From Acidobacteriota bacterium (GTDB lineage: Bacteria > Acidobacteriota > Blastocatellia > RBC074), in the NCBI GenBank assembly GCA_018268995.1, contig JAFDVL010000096.1, forward strand, positions 30,961 to 94,960: 64,000 bases of DNA. Direction: 5' to 3'. Each line of letters starts with the position of its first letter. The stretch's first letter is position 1. The notes under the pieces are model-generated. The model saw nothing but the letters and a program-made list of their open reading frames with translations, had not been told where the DNA came from and searched no databases. Below, piece by piece: positions 22,291 through 30,833 of this stretch. A program made the position numbers and the translations under genes.

Positions 22291-24558
22291 ATGTCCGATT
22301 CTCCCACACCAACCCATTCGCCTCGTCGCACGGCACGTCGTACACGCGTCATCATTTTATCCATCGCGACATTGTTGCTGGCCGTTTCATTGCTGGTGTT
22401 GCAGGCATTCAATACAGAGCAATGGTTTGCGCCCGGCTCGGCGAGTGAAACGCTGATTTTGTTCGCGCTTTCGACGCTGAATGTGATTGCGTTCATTGTG
22501 CTGTTGATGGTGTTGGCGCGCAACATCATCAAATTGCGTGGCGAGACGCGGCCATTGAAACTAGGCTCGCGGTTTACGACTCGGCTGGTTAGCTTTTCGG
22601 TCGCGCTGTCGTTATTGCCCGTCGTGTTTATGTTTTCCTCGACCGTGCTGCTCATCAATCGCAGCGTAGACAAATGGTTCAGTTTGCCGACTCGCAAAAT
22701 GGCCGAGAATGCGCGGCAAATCCGAAAGAGCTATCTGCAATCAGAAGAAGAAGGCTTACAACATATTGCCGTCACGCTCGCTCGGATAGCAGACAGCGAC
22801 ACTGAATCAAGTGCTCTCTTACGAACGGAGTTAAGTAACCAGCAACTCAACTCTATCGAAGTTTATGCGCCGTCAGGCAAGATGTTATTTCGTGCAGCAG
22901 CATCAGAAATTCCCCTTTCCAATAGTGGGCTGCGCGACGCGTTGCAGCAAATCCGGGAGCGCATCACCAACGGAGAAGCGACAGTGACGCAGGCATTTCA
23001 GGGCACAACTAATCTACATTTGATCGCGGCCAGAGTCTTGCCCCAAAGCAAAAACACCATTGTCATCACTCGGTTGGTAGACCCGAAAATGGCCGAGCGC
23101 ATGCTGGAAATTGATCAGTACGCGGGAACGTATGAACAGTTGCATCAACAACAGCGCGCCGTGCGCACGAATTCGCAAATGGCGCTGGGATTGCTGACGT
23201 TGTTCGCGTTGTTCATTGCGACCTGGATGGCGATTAAAGTCGCGCGCAGCATTGCCGAACCCGTACAACAACTGGCTGAAGCGACCGAACGCATCAGAGC
23301 TGGAGATTTAAGCGGGCGCGCAGACATCGTGGGCGATGATGAACTTGCTGCACTGGCGCGATCTTTCAATGAGATGGCTGCCGAATTGCAGGAAAATCGC
23401 GAACAAGTGGAACTCTCTGCCGCAGCGTTGGATGAACGTCGTCGTTACATTGAAACGATCCTGCAAAACCTTTCTGCGGGTGTGATTTCATTGGATGAAC
23501 ACAACCGCGTCACAACCATCAATCCGGCAGCAATCCGCCTGTTGCGACTGGAACGAACCATGCAGACGATTCCTGCCAGCGGGGCCGAACTCGCGGTACT
23601 GTTGCCAGAAGAACAACGCGAGGAATTGTGGCGCATGATTCGGCGCGCGCTGCGTGGCCGCACTGCTTCGCGCGAGGTGCATTTCAAGCTCGCCAACAAC
23701 GTCAAACTGGATGCCTCGGTTACGGTTACAGCTTTGCCCGGTTCACATGGGGAGTTGCGAGGCACAGTTATCGTGATCGAAGATTTGTCGGATGTAATCG
23801 AAGCCCAACGCCGCTCGGCCTGGAGCGAGGTTGCGCGGCGCATGGCACACGAAATCAAAAATCCGCTGACGCCGATTCGCTTGTCGGCGGAACGTTTGGC
23901 AAAAAACCTGCTTGGTCTTTCGACGAATGGCACGGTGAACGGCAACGGCACAAACGGTACTCCGTATCCTTGTCTGGACGAGCGGGGTGAAAAACTGGTG
24001 CGCGAATGCACGTCATTGATTGGTGCTGAAGTTGCAACCTTGCAACGGATGGTAGATGAATTCTCCAGCTTTGCGCGCCTGCCCGCAGCCAACCCCGTCT
24101 TGCGTGACATCAATGAAGTCATCGCTGATACGCTGAAACTTTACGAAGAACGGCTTGATGGCATTAAGCTGGAAAGCAGACTTGCAACTGATTTGCCGCC
24201 TGTGATGATTGATCAGGAACAAATCAAACGCGCGCTGGTAAACCTGATTGACAACGCAATGAACGCGATCACCGAAAGCAACTTCGTATTGGAAGAGAAA
24301 TCTTTACGCCTTGAAACGCGCGAGGTGATTGAACGAGATGCCATTGAAATCACTGTGGCTGACACCGGCCCCGGCATTGCTCCGGCGGATCGAGAACGCA
24401 TTTTTTCGCCGTACTTTTCGACGCGCAAGCGCGGCACAGGCTTAGGACTGGCCATTGTCAGCCACATCGTAGCCGAACACAGCGGGCGCATCCGCGTTGA
24501 AGATAACTTCCCACAGGGCGCACGCTTTGTGATTGAATTGCCGAGTGCGAAAGAATGA
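22291..24558 (+). CDS. ntrY: NtrY-like membrane sensor histidine kinase
   Basis: A 755-aa kinase. Two N-terminal hydrophobic segments (VIILSIATLLLAVSLLVL; TLNVIAFIVLLMVLA) and a third near residue ~100 anchor the sensor. A fourth membrane segment around residue 300 is followed by a HAMP domain (AEPVQQLAEATERIRAGDLS) and a PAS-like domain (ILQNLSAGVISLDEHNRV). The phosphoacceptor block is RRMAHEIKNPLTPIRLS with His520, and the ATPase domain ends with DTGPGIAPADRERIF and GTGLGLAI. The order NtrY-HAMP-PAS-HisKA is that of the nitrogen/redox regulator NtrY. The cognate sigma-54 response regulator ntrX is 2.7 kb downstream, separated by two unrelated genes. A nitrogen role is not proven here. Confidence 0.92.
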   Translation: MSDSPTPTHSPRRTARRTRVIILSIATLLLAVSLLVLQAFNTEQWFAPGSASETLILFALSTLNVIAFIVLLMVLARNIIKLRGETRPLKLGSRFTTRLVSFSVALSLLPVVFMFSSTVLLINRSVDKWFSLPTRKMAENARQIRKSYLQSEEEGLQHIAVTLARIADSDTESSALLRTELSNQQLNSIEVYAPSGKMLFRAAASEIPLSNSGLRDALQQIRERITNGEATVTQAFQGTTNLHLIAARVLPQSKNTIVITRLVDPKMAERMLEIDQYAGTYEQLHQQQRAVRTNSQMALGLLTLFALFIATWMAIKVARSIAEPVQQLAEATERIRAGDLSGRADIVGDDELAALARSFNEMAAELQENREQVELSAAALDERRRYIETILQNLSAGVISLDEHNRVTTINPAAIRLLRLERTMQTIPASGAELAVLLPEEQREELWRMIRRALRGRTASREVHFKLANNVKLDASVTVTALPGSHGELRGTVIVIEDLSDVIEAQRRSAWSEVARRMAHEIKNPLTPIRLSAERLAKNLLGLSTNGTVNGNGTNGTPYPCLDERGEKLVRECTSLIGAEVATLQRMVDEFSSFARLPAANPVLRDINEVIADTLKLYEERLDGIKLESRLATDLPPVMIDQEQIKRALVNLIDNAMNAITESNFVLEEKSLRLETREVIERDAIEITVADTGPGIAPADRERIFSPYFSTRKRGTGLGLAIVSHIVAEHSGRIRVEDNFPQGARFVIELPSAKE

Positions 24559-24560
24559 GA

Positions 24561-24594
24561 AGTTGAAATTTCAGATTTGAAATTTGAGATGAGC
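24561..24594 (+). repeat. Short degenerate repeat between ntrY and the TPM gene
   Basis: The gap contains two tandem copies of a GAAATTT-like unit (TTGAAATTTCAGA / TTTGAAATTTGAGA). It is similar in style to the short-unit repeats at 1680 and 12353. It lies directly before the ATG at 24597 and includes the weak ribosome site GAGATGAG. Confidence 0.4.
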
Positions 24595-24596
24595 TT

Positions 24597-26471
24597 ATGC
24601 AGAAAATCTTACTTTGTTTGATCCTGATGATTGCTGGTGTGACAACCACTTTAGCCGACAACTATTCGGATGCGCGCAAGGCGTATGACGCGAAAGATTA
24701 TGCCAAAGCTGCACAGTTTTTTGCCGCTGCAATCAAAGAAAAAAATGATGCAAAGAGTAATTATGGCTTAGGCATTTCGTACCTGCGCTTAGGACGCAAA
24801 GCCGAGGCCGTACAACCGCTCGAAACCGCACAGCGGCTTGATCCTTCGCTTGCGTTTGCGCCGAATAAGCAATTCTTTGAGCAGCGCCTGGCCGAAGCTC
24901 GCAGCGGGGTGCGCAGCAATGCGCCGAATCCGAATTCTCCATTTGCCGATGAGCCGCAACTGGGCCAACTCGTGAATGATCTGGTAGCCGGAAAAACGTT
25001 AATGGACTATGCGGGGATCCTGACGCCGACGGACAAAAGCGAACTGGAAAAAAAGATTAACGAAGCGAATGGTCGTGGATTCAAGCTGCGTATTTTTGTT
25101 GTTCCCCCGCCGCGCAAAATGAACTTGCGAGATTTCGCCACCAGAGACATCAAGAAATATGTGAACTTGTCTAAAGACGACATTCTGATTGTATCTGGCC
25201 CCAACAGCGTGTACGTCACTGGACAAGTCGGCGGCTCAGAATTGGATCGCGAAGAAATCAATCGCATCGTGCGCGAGGCGGCTCCCGCATCACAGCGGCA
25301 GGAATCTGGACGCAGCGGTGTCGGCTTGGGATTAGTTGAGTTGTCGCGCTTGTTGGTTGATGAAGCCAAATCAGATCGCTCCACGCGGAATATTAGGTTT
25401 GGAACCATTGGTTTGCTTGGCTTGGGCGCAGTCGGTGCAGGTGCGGCGTTCGTTGTTGGGCGACGCAAGCTCAAGCAAAAAGCGTATAAAGATAAGCTCA
25501 ACGAAGGCATCAATCTGTTGATGAATGAAATCAACGACAAGCTCGGCAAAGAATTCAATGTCAATGCGCGCTTCGTCAATTGGCAAAAGGAATATGAAGA
25601 CATCAAAGCCGCCAACAACTGGAAAGATCACACGAAAATAGATCGCTTGAATGCCACGTTGCAGGATGCTGTTCGTCAGCCGGAACGCTATTTTGACTAC
25701 CTGCCCGGCATTAAAGAAATCAAAGAGGCTGCCGCGAAACTGGGTGCGCCCCCGCCCCCGCAGAAAAGCACCGACGATGTCTTTGATTACTTTGATGGTC
25801 GCCCGCTTAAAAAAGAAGAAGCCGTCGTCGTGGCGCTGAAAGATCGCGATGGACAGGAAATTCGCGTCTTAACTTCGCGCGAACACGCCGACCAAATGGG
25901 GCAAGGCCAGGTTCCCAAAGTGCTCACACGCGAAGTGGATGGGCGGCGTGTGCATTGGTCAAATGATCCAAGCTATGATCCACATCGCGACTATCGCCCA
26001 TACGATCCGTATTACAACAGCCCAAGCTGGGTGGACATTTGGATGATGAGCCAGATTTTCAATCCACACACATACTACGGCCCGGCAATTTATCCGTATT
26101 ATCATCAGGATTATTACTACTCGCAGCCGTACTATCAGCAACCCATTTACGATATGCCCGGTGCGCGCGATTGGAACGGTGACGGGGTGATTGATTTCGG
26201 TGAATCGCAGCGACACTACAACGAGCCTGTCTATCGCCCGGATGACCGAGGCTATCAGGTTGAGACACCACAACCGCAACAAGAGTATGACGATAATTCC
26301 GGCGGCATGGATTTCGGCTGGGGCGGCGGTTCCAGCAGCAGTTCTGACAGTTCGTGGAGTTCAAGCGATTCTTCCAGTTCCTCCAGCGACTGGGGGTCAA
26401 GCAGTAGCAGTAGCGATTGGGGCAGCAGCAGTGATTCAGGTGGCAGTAGTGATTTTGGCAGTAGCGAATAG
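24597..26471 (+). CDS. TPM-domain protein with TPR-like start and Tyr/Ser-rich tail
   Basis: A 624-aa exported protein. The signal peptide (LLCLILMIAGVTTTLA) is followed by a TPR-like pair (residues ~22-100). A TPM domain (TLP18.3/Psb32/MOLO-1 fold) covers about 130-260 (LVAGKTLMDYAGILTPTDKS ... DDILIVSGPNSVYVTGQVGG). A transmembrane segment lies near 275-295 (LLGLGAVGAGAAFVVG), followed by a cytoplasm- or surface-side helical region. The tail is Tyr/Pro-rich and contains a perfect EF-hand-like loop DWNGDGVIDFGE (525-536), then about 50 residues of Ser/Trp/Gly-Asp repeats. TPM domains occur in photosystem repair and membrane-stress proteins; a phosphatase role was reported for some. It lies between ntrY and ntrX. 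Confidence 0.8.
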   Translation: MQKILLCLILMIAGVTTTLADNYSDARKAYDAKDYAKAAQFFAAAIKEKNDAKSNYGLGISYLRLGRKAEAVQPLETAQRLDPSLAFAPNKQFFEQRLAEARSGVRSNAPNPNSPFADEPQLGQLVNDLVAGKTLMDYAGILTPTDKSELEKKINEANGRGFKLRIFVVPPPRKMNLRDFATRDIKKYVNLSKDDILIVSGPNSVYVTGQVGGSELDREEINRIVREAAPASQRQESGRSGVGLGLVELSRLLVDEAKSDRSTRNIRFGTIGLLGLGAVGAGAAFVVGRRKLKQKAYKDKLNEGINLLMNEINDKLGKEFNVNARFVNWQKEYEDIKAANNWKDHTKIDRLNATLQDAVRQPERYFDYLPGIKEIKEAAAKLGAPPPPQKSTDDVFDYFDGRPLKKEEAVVVALKDRDGQEIRVLTSREHADQMGQGQVPKVLTREVDGRRVHWSNDPSYDPHRDYRPYDPYYNSPSWVDIWMMSQIFNPHTYYGPAIYPYYHQDYYYSQPYYQQPIYDMPGARDWNGDGVIDFGESQRHYNEPVYRPDDRGYQVETPQPQQEYDDNSGGMDFGWGGGSSSSSDSSWSSSDSSSSSSDWGSSSSSSDWGSSSDSGGSSDFGSSE

Positions 26472-26602
26472 ATGATTAGGACGAAGGCTGTTTGTATACC
26501 ATTGCTTTTTTCGTAGGTATTAAGGCAATCGCATCGTCATACCAAGAGGAAAAGAACGACGTGAATTCCGCCCATAATAATAGATCATTTTGAGGTTTTA
26601 TT

Positions 26603-27265
26603 ATGATTGCAGTAAGTACAGACTATCTTTCAATTATTGAAGCCCTGCCACCTGATGCAATGACGATCTTTCGCAACATTGCCTGGGATGAGTATAAATC
26701 CATCGTGAAGGCACTTGGGACTGCGCCGCGCTTTCGTATGGCATATAGCAATGGAGCTTTACAAATCATGACTACCTCCCCGAAACACGAGCGAATCAAG
26801 ATGTTGCTTGGTTGGTTAGTCCTGGAATTAGCCAAAGCGTCTCAGCAACCTTTTGATAGTGTTGGTTCAGCGACTCTGATGAATGACGAGGTTAGAAAAG
26901 GAACCGAGCCGGATGATTGTTATTATCTGCAAAACGCCAGCCAGGTGATTGGGAAAGATATTGACCTGAATGTTCATCCCGCGCCTGATTTAGCGATTGA
27001 AGTTGATTTGTCCAGCCCTTCTCTGAAGAAGTTTCCGATTTATGCAGCCCTTGGGGTTACTGAGCTTTGGCGATACAAACGAGGGCGCGTCAAGTTTTAT
27101 CAACTTAACGTGGACGATTACGAAGAAATATCACGAAGTATTTCTTTCCCCTTTCTTAGCCCTGATGTCATCACAGACCATGTTCGGATCGGACTTGATC
27201 AAGGCCCTATGATTATGCTGCGATCCTTCGAGTCCTGGATTAAAACCAATCAACCAACTGCATAG
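26603..27265 (+). CDS. Uma2-family putative restriction-like endonuclease
   Basis: A 220-aa protein with the Uma2 (DUF820) fold of the PD-(D/E)XK nuclease superfamily. Visible landmarks are RFRMAYSNGALQIM near residue 45, EPDDCYYLQN near residue 105, and HPAPDLAIEVDLSSPS near residue 130 (Asp and Glu-x-Asp as probable metal ligands), followed by LGVTELWRYK. This family is abundant in cyanobacteria, planctomycetes and acidobacteria and its biological role is unsettled. The stop is 2 bp before the ntrX ATG, so it is cotranscribed with ntrX. It appears to be a late insertion into an ntrYX operon. Confidence 0.88.
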   Translation: MIAVSTDYLSIIEALPPDAMTIFRNIAWDEYKSIVKALGTAPRFRMAYSNGALQIMTTSPKHERIKMLLGWLVLELAKASQQPFDSVGSATLMNDEVRKGTEPDDCYYLQNASQVIGKDIDLNVHPAPDLAIEVDLSSPSLKKFPIYAALGVTELWRYKRGRVKFYQLNVDDYEEISRSISFPFLSPDVITDHVRIGLDQGPMIMLRSFESWIKTNQPTA

Positions 27266-27267
27266 CC

Positions 27268-28617
27268 ATGCCTCATTCTATTCTTATTGTTGATGACGAA
27301 CCTGGCATTCGCCAATCGCTTGCGGGTGTGTTTGAAGATGAAGGTTTTGATGTAGCGACGGCGGAAAGTGGCGAACAGGCGCTCCGCGAATTTGAGCAGC
27401 GGTTGTATGCCTGTGTCTTGCTGGATGTATGGCTGCCCGGCATAGACGGATTGGAAACGCTGGAGCGATTGAAAACCGCGTACCCCGATGTCAGTGTCGT
27501 CATGATTTCAGGACACGGCAACATTGAAACTGCGGTCAAAGCGACCAAGCTTGGTGCCTTTGATTTTGTCGAGAAGCCATTATCGCTCGACAAAACCGTG
27601 CTGGTCGTCAAGAACGCAATCAAACGGCAGGAATTGGAAGCCGCCAACACCGAAATGCGCGCTAAGCTGGAGCGTGATTTTATGATGGTGGGCGATTCGG
27701 TGCCGATGCGCGCGCTGCGTCAGCAAATCAGCTATGCGGCACCGACCACTGGGCGCATCTTGATTTATGGTGAATCTGGCACAGGCAAAGAGTTAGTCGC
27801 ACGCGCCCTGCACGCCCGTTCCTTGCGCGCCTCGCAAGCCTTCATTGAAGTAAATTGCGCGGCGATTCCTGAAGAATTAATTGAGTCGGAATTATTCGGA
27901 CACGTCAAAGGTGCGTTCACGGGTGCAACACAGGCCAAGCGCGGCAAATTCGAGCAGGCCGATGATGCCACGTTATTTTTGGATGAGATTGGCGATATGA
28001 GTTTGCGGACGCAATCGAAGGTGTTGCGCGCACTGGAGGAACAACGGTTTCAGGCCGTTGGTTCGGAATCAACCATCAGCGTGGATGTGCGCGTCATTGC
28101 CGCGACCAACAAAAAGCTCGAAGCAGAAATCGAAAAGGGATTGTTTCGCGCTGATTTGTTTTATCGCCTGAATGTTATTCCGTTTGAGATTCCGCCCTTG
28201 CGCGAACGCCTGGAAGACATTCCGTTGCTCGTCGAATATTTCAATCGCGAGTTTTCTCAATCCAACAAACGCGAACCCAAGGAATTTACGCCTGCGGCGA
28301 TTGAGCGCATGCAAAGTTACAACTGGCCAGGCAATGTGCGCGAATTGCGCAACACAGTTGAGCGCGTGATTATTATGCGGATTGATCCGAAAGTTGACGC
28401 GGAGGATCTGCCAATTTTAAGCGGTGATGCACCGCCCGCTTCCAGCTATAACTTCGATTCGTATCGAGATGCGGCGGACGCCTATGAACGGGAATACATC
28501 ACGCGCAAGTTGGCAGAGACAGAAGGAAACGTATCACGCACCGCAGAAATTATGGGCATTGATCGCAGCCACTTGTATCGCCGCATGAAAACGCTAGGGA
28601 TTCATCAGAAGGGCTGA
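27268..28617 (+). CDS. ntrX: NtrX-like sigma-54-dependent response regulator
   Basis: A 449-aa regulator. The receiver domain (1-120) has Asp9-Asp10, phosphoacceptor Asp53 (CVLLDVWLPG) and a Lys in FVEKPL. The AAA+ domain (about 140-370) has Walker A GESGTGKE, the sigma-54 contact loop GAFTGA, and Walker B LFLDEIGD. The C-terminal Fis-type helix-turn-helix (EGNVSRTAEIMGIDRSHLYR) ends the protein. It pairs with the NtrY kinase upstream. It would activate sigma-54 promoters; none was identified in the window. The stop is 18 bp from the convergent subtilase gene. Confidence 0.94.
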   Translation: MPHSILIVDDEPGIRQSLAGVFEDEGFDVATAESGEQALREFEQRLYACVLLDVWLPGIDGLETLERLKTAYPDVSVVMISGHGNIETAVKATKLGAFDFVEKPLSLDKTVLVVKNAIKRQELEAANTEMRAKLERDFMMVGDSVPMRALRQQISYAAPTTGRILIYGESGTGKELVARALHARSLRASQAFIEVNCAAIPEELIESELFGHVKGAFTGATQAKRGKFEQADDATLFLDEIGDMSLRTQSKVLRALEEQRFQAVGSESTISVDVRVIAATNKKLEAEIEKGLFRADLFYRLNVIPFEIPPLRERLEDIPLLVEYFNREFSQSNKREPKEFTPAAIERMQSYNWPGNVRELRNTVERVIIMRIDPKVDAEDLPILSGDAPPASSYNFDSYRDAADAYEREYITRKLAETEGNVSRTAEIMGIDRSHLYRRMKTLGIHQKG

Positions 28618-28635
28618 TGTTGCGGGTTGGGATTA

Positions 28636-30582
28636 TCAGTAAAGCCGCACAGGTCGCATTGCAGCCGTGTTATCACCACGAACCGTATTCACTGCTTTTA
28701 GCCACGCATCCGGGTAGGCCGTTCCATCGGCCATCACAATCCCGTCAGCCATCACGATTCCATCGGCCATCACGATTCCGCTGGCAAGAGAAACGCCATC
28801 GGCCATCACGATTCCGCTGACTGTCAACGAGCCATCGGCCATCACGATTCCGTTGTGGAGAAGGACGCCATTGCTCGTGGAGATACCGCTACTGACCAAA
28901 CCGAAGCTTTGGCGCAATGATCCGTTAATCACCGATGTCGCATCTGCCAGGGTGACGCCCGCAGAATACATTCCCTGCCAGTTGAGCATTAACTTGCTGC
29001 CGTACAGGAAGCAGTAATTCGTAATCACGCCTTGCCCCCAGAAACAGCGTTCGTCTGCAATCTGACTGGCTTGCACATTCGGCAAGCTCCCATTCAGCAT
29101 GGAAGTTCCATTGGAAAGAAGAAACGCGTTGGATTTGATCAGCCGTGCGAGCCGAACAGCGCCATCCACATTGAGCAATCCTGCCCCCTGTTCCAGGGTA
29201 TTGAAACCAGCCAATGGTTGTGCTGTGTACATCAGGATTGCTTTGACCAAATTCGGCGTCAGAGTTGGATTCGTTTGCAACAAAAGGGCGGCTGCCCCTG
29301 CGACCAGCGGTGCAGACATCGAAGTCCCACTAAGATACATTGTTTTATTGGTTCTGACAGTAGAGGCGTAAGTATCCAGATCGGGATAAAGTTGAATCAG
29401 GGTATTGGGGACAGAAGCAGAAGTGATTCCTGCGGATTGTGCGGCAATCAGTTTGTTGCCGGGCGCGACCAAATCTGGCTTGATTAGATTGTCATATTTG
29501 CGCACGCCATTGACTGTGATATACCCACGTGTCGGGCCGCGTGAGCTATAGGTTGTTACAATGTCGTCTGAGCGCCAGGTGGTCCCCATCGTGTTGGCAG
29601 CCCCCACCGTCAGGACTGAAGGATCAATGCCAGGAGATTGAATTCCACCGTAGATTTTCTTGCCTGTTGAGTCTTTACCGAGATTTCCCGCTGCGGCGAC
29701 AACCAGAATGCCCGCATCAAAAGCGCGTCGAGCCGCCACACAAAGGGGATCATTTTTGTAACTATCTACCGGCGCAGTCCCCAGGCTTAAGTTGATGACG
29801 CGAATGTTGTAGGTCGCTTTATTTTGAATGCACCAGTCTAATGCCGCAATCACTGCGCTGGCAGATCCGCGTCCATTGCTATCCAGAACACGTAAATTGA
29901 GCAAGTTTGCACCGGGAGCAATTCCCGTATACGCCCCCTCTGCAAACATATCCGCGCCTGCAACCAGAGTCGCGACATGACTTCCGTGACCATAAATATC
30001 GTCATTGAGCAAATTCGCCCCCGTGAAATCCCGGCTGGCCATAATGCTGGTGGATTTCGTGCGTGCAAAAGCGTTGTGCGATGAATAAATACCACTGTCA
30101 ATGATAGCGATGCCGATGCCGCGCCCATCAAGTGTGGTGCTGCTGAGCAGCTCGCGAATCTGCTCTGTGCCAGTGGTTTCTTCTACTAAACCAGAGGGGC
30201 GAATGGCTCTATCGGGGGCAATGTATTCAATATTGAAATCTGCTTCCAAGTCGCGCACCTTGCCTAAGGGCAACTCGACGCTCAGCAATCTAAAAGATTT
30301 GTACGTCTGGCGAATCTTTCCGCCCAGCAAAAAGAGTTTTTTCTGGACAGCGAACCCTGAGGCGGCTGGTTTCAATTCAACCACAAGGCGGCGGAGTTGT
30401 TGCCCTGAAAGGCTGCCCGTGATCACTTTCCCAACTTCCTTCTCAAGGTCTTCGGCAACTTTTTTACGAGTCGGAAAACTGATGATTTGAGCCTGCCCAT
30501 TGATGAAAACAGTTCCCAACCCCAATAGTGTCAATAAGGTCAGTGCGGTGAATTTTCTGATTATCTGATGAACTCCTGTCAT
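28636..30582 (-). CDS. Subtilisin-like serine protease (S8) with C-terminal hexapeptide repeats
   Basis: A 648-aa exported protease. A signal peptide (FTALTLLTLLGLGTVFINGQ) is followed by an inhibitor-like propeptide (about residues 45-140, RRLVVELKPAASGFAVQKKL). The catalytic domain has Asp in AIIDSGI, His in YGHGSHVATLVAG and Ser in LSGTSMSAPLVAGA. The C-terminal ~170 residues (NAFLLSNGTSMLNGSLPNVQ...) include nine consecutive six-residue units of the type G-x5, five of them exactly GIVMAD. The ATG at 30582 is supported by GGAAG upstream. It is likely surface-located or secreted. The C-terminal domain may be a short beta-solenoid used for attachment. Confidence 0.9.
   Translation of the reverse strand: MTGVHQIIRKFTALTLLTLLGLGTVFINGQAQIISFPTRKKVAEDLEKEVGKVITGSLSGQQLRRLVVELKPAASGFAVQKKLFLLGGKIRQTYKSFRLLSVELPLGKVRDLEADFNIEYIAPDRAIRPSGLVEETTGTEQIRELLSSTTLDGRGIGIAIIDSGIYSSHNAFARTKSTSIMASRDFTGANLLNDDIYGHGSHVATLVAGADMFAEGAYTGIAPGANLLNLRVLDSNGRGSASAVIAALDWCIQNKATYNIRVINLSLGTAPVDSYKNDPLCVAARRAFDAGILVVAAAGNLGKDSTGKKIYGGIQSPGIDPSVLTVGAANTMGTTWRSDDIVTTYSSRGPTRGYITVNGVRKYDNLIKPDLVAPGNKLIAAQSAGITSASVPNTLIQLYPDLDTYASTVRTNKTMYLSGTSMSAPLVAGAAALLLQTNPTLTPNLVKAILMYTAQPLAGFNTLEQGAGLLNVDGAVRLARLIKSNAFLLSNGTSMLNGSLPNVQASQIADERCFWGQGVITNYCFLYGSKLMLNWQGMYSAGVTLADATSVINGSLRQSFGLVSSGISTSNGVLLHNGIVMADGSLTVSGIVMADGVSLASGIVMADGIVMADGIVMADGTAYPDAWLKAVNTVRGDNTAAMRPVRLY
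28723..28887 (-). repeat. 18-bp tandem repeats encoding hexapeptides
   Basis: Within the subtilase gene, nine codon-in-phase 18-bp units encode GISTSN, GVLLHN, GIVMAD, GSLTVS, GIVMAD, GVSLAS and GIVMAD three times, followed by a final Gly. The GIVMAD units are nearly identical at DNA level (minus-strand form of ATCGGCCATCACGATTCC), so they can gain or lose copies by slippage. Copy number may vary between strains. Confidence 0.85.
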
Positions 30583-30833
30583 AACGATCTTCCATTCCCT
30601 CCTGCCAATGTTGTTATCACCCGATCCCAGATCAATCCAAAACGGGTGGACACTGGTGGTCAGAAACAAGAAACGACGAATTTCTTCTTATCTACAAAAA
30701 AAGAGCTAAGGATCGTTCCTCTGGTGTGAAGATGCTGTGGGATCGTTGCGCACAAAGTTACCAGCAGGAAAACAGCGATTGTGAACTCCAGGAATGGAAG
30801 GAAGGGGAAATTAGCTATTTCAGTTAGCAGTAA

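Noticed and set aside
23445..24122. 225-codon minus-strand frame
   Set aside because: It is antisense to the kinase core of ntrY, whose motifs are unambiguous.
28617..28820. Plus-strand frame with repeated PSRF residues
   Set aside because: It is the shadow of the 18-bp repeats of the subtilase gene on the other strand.
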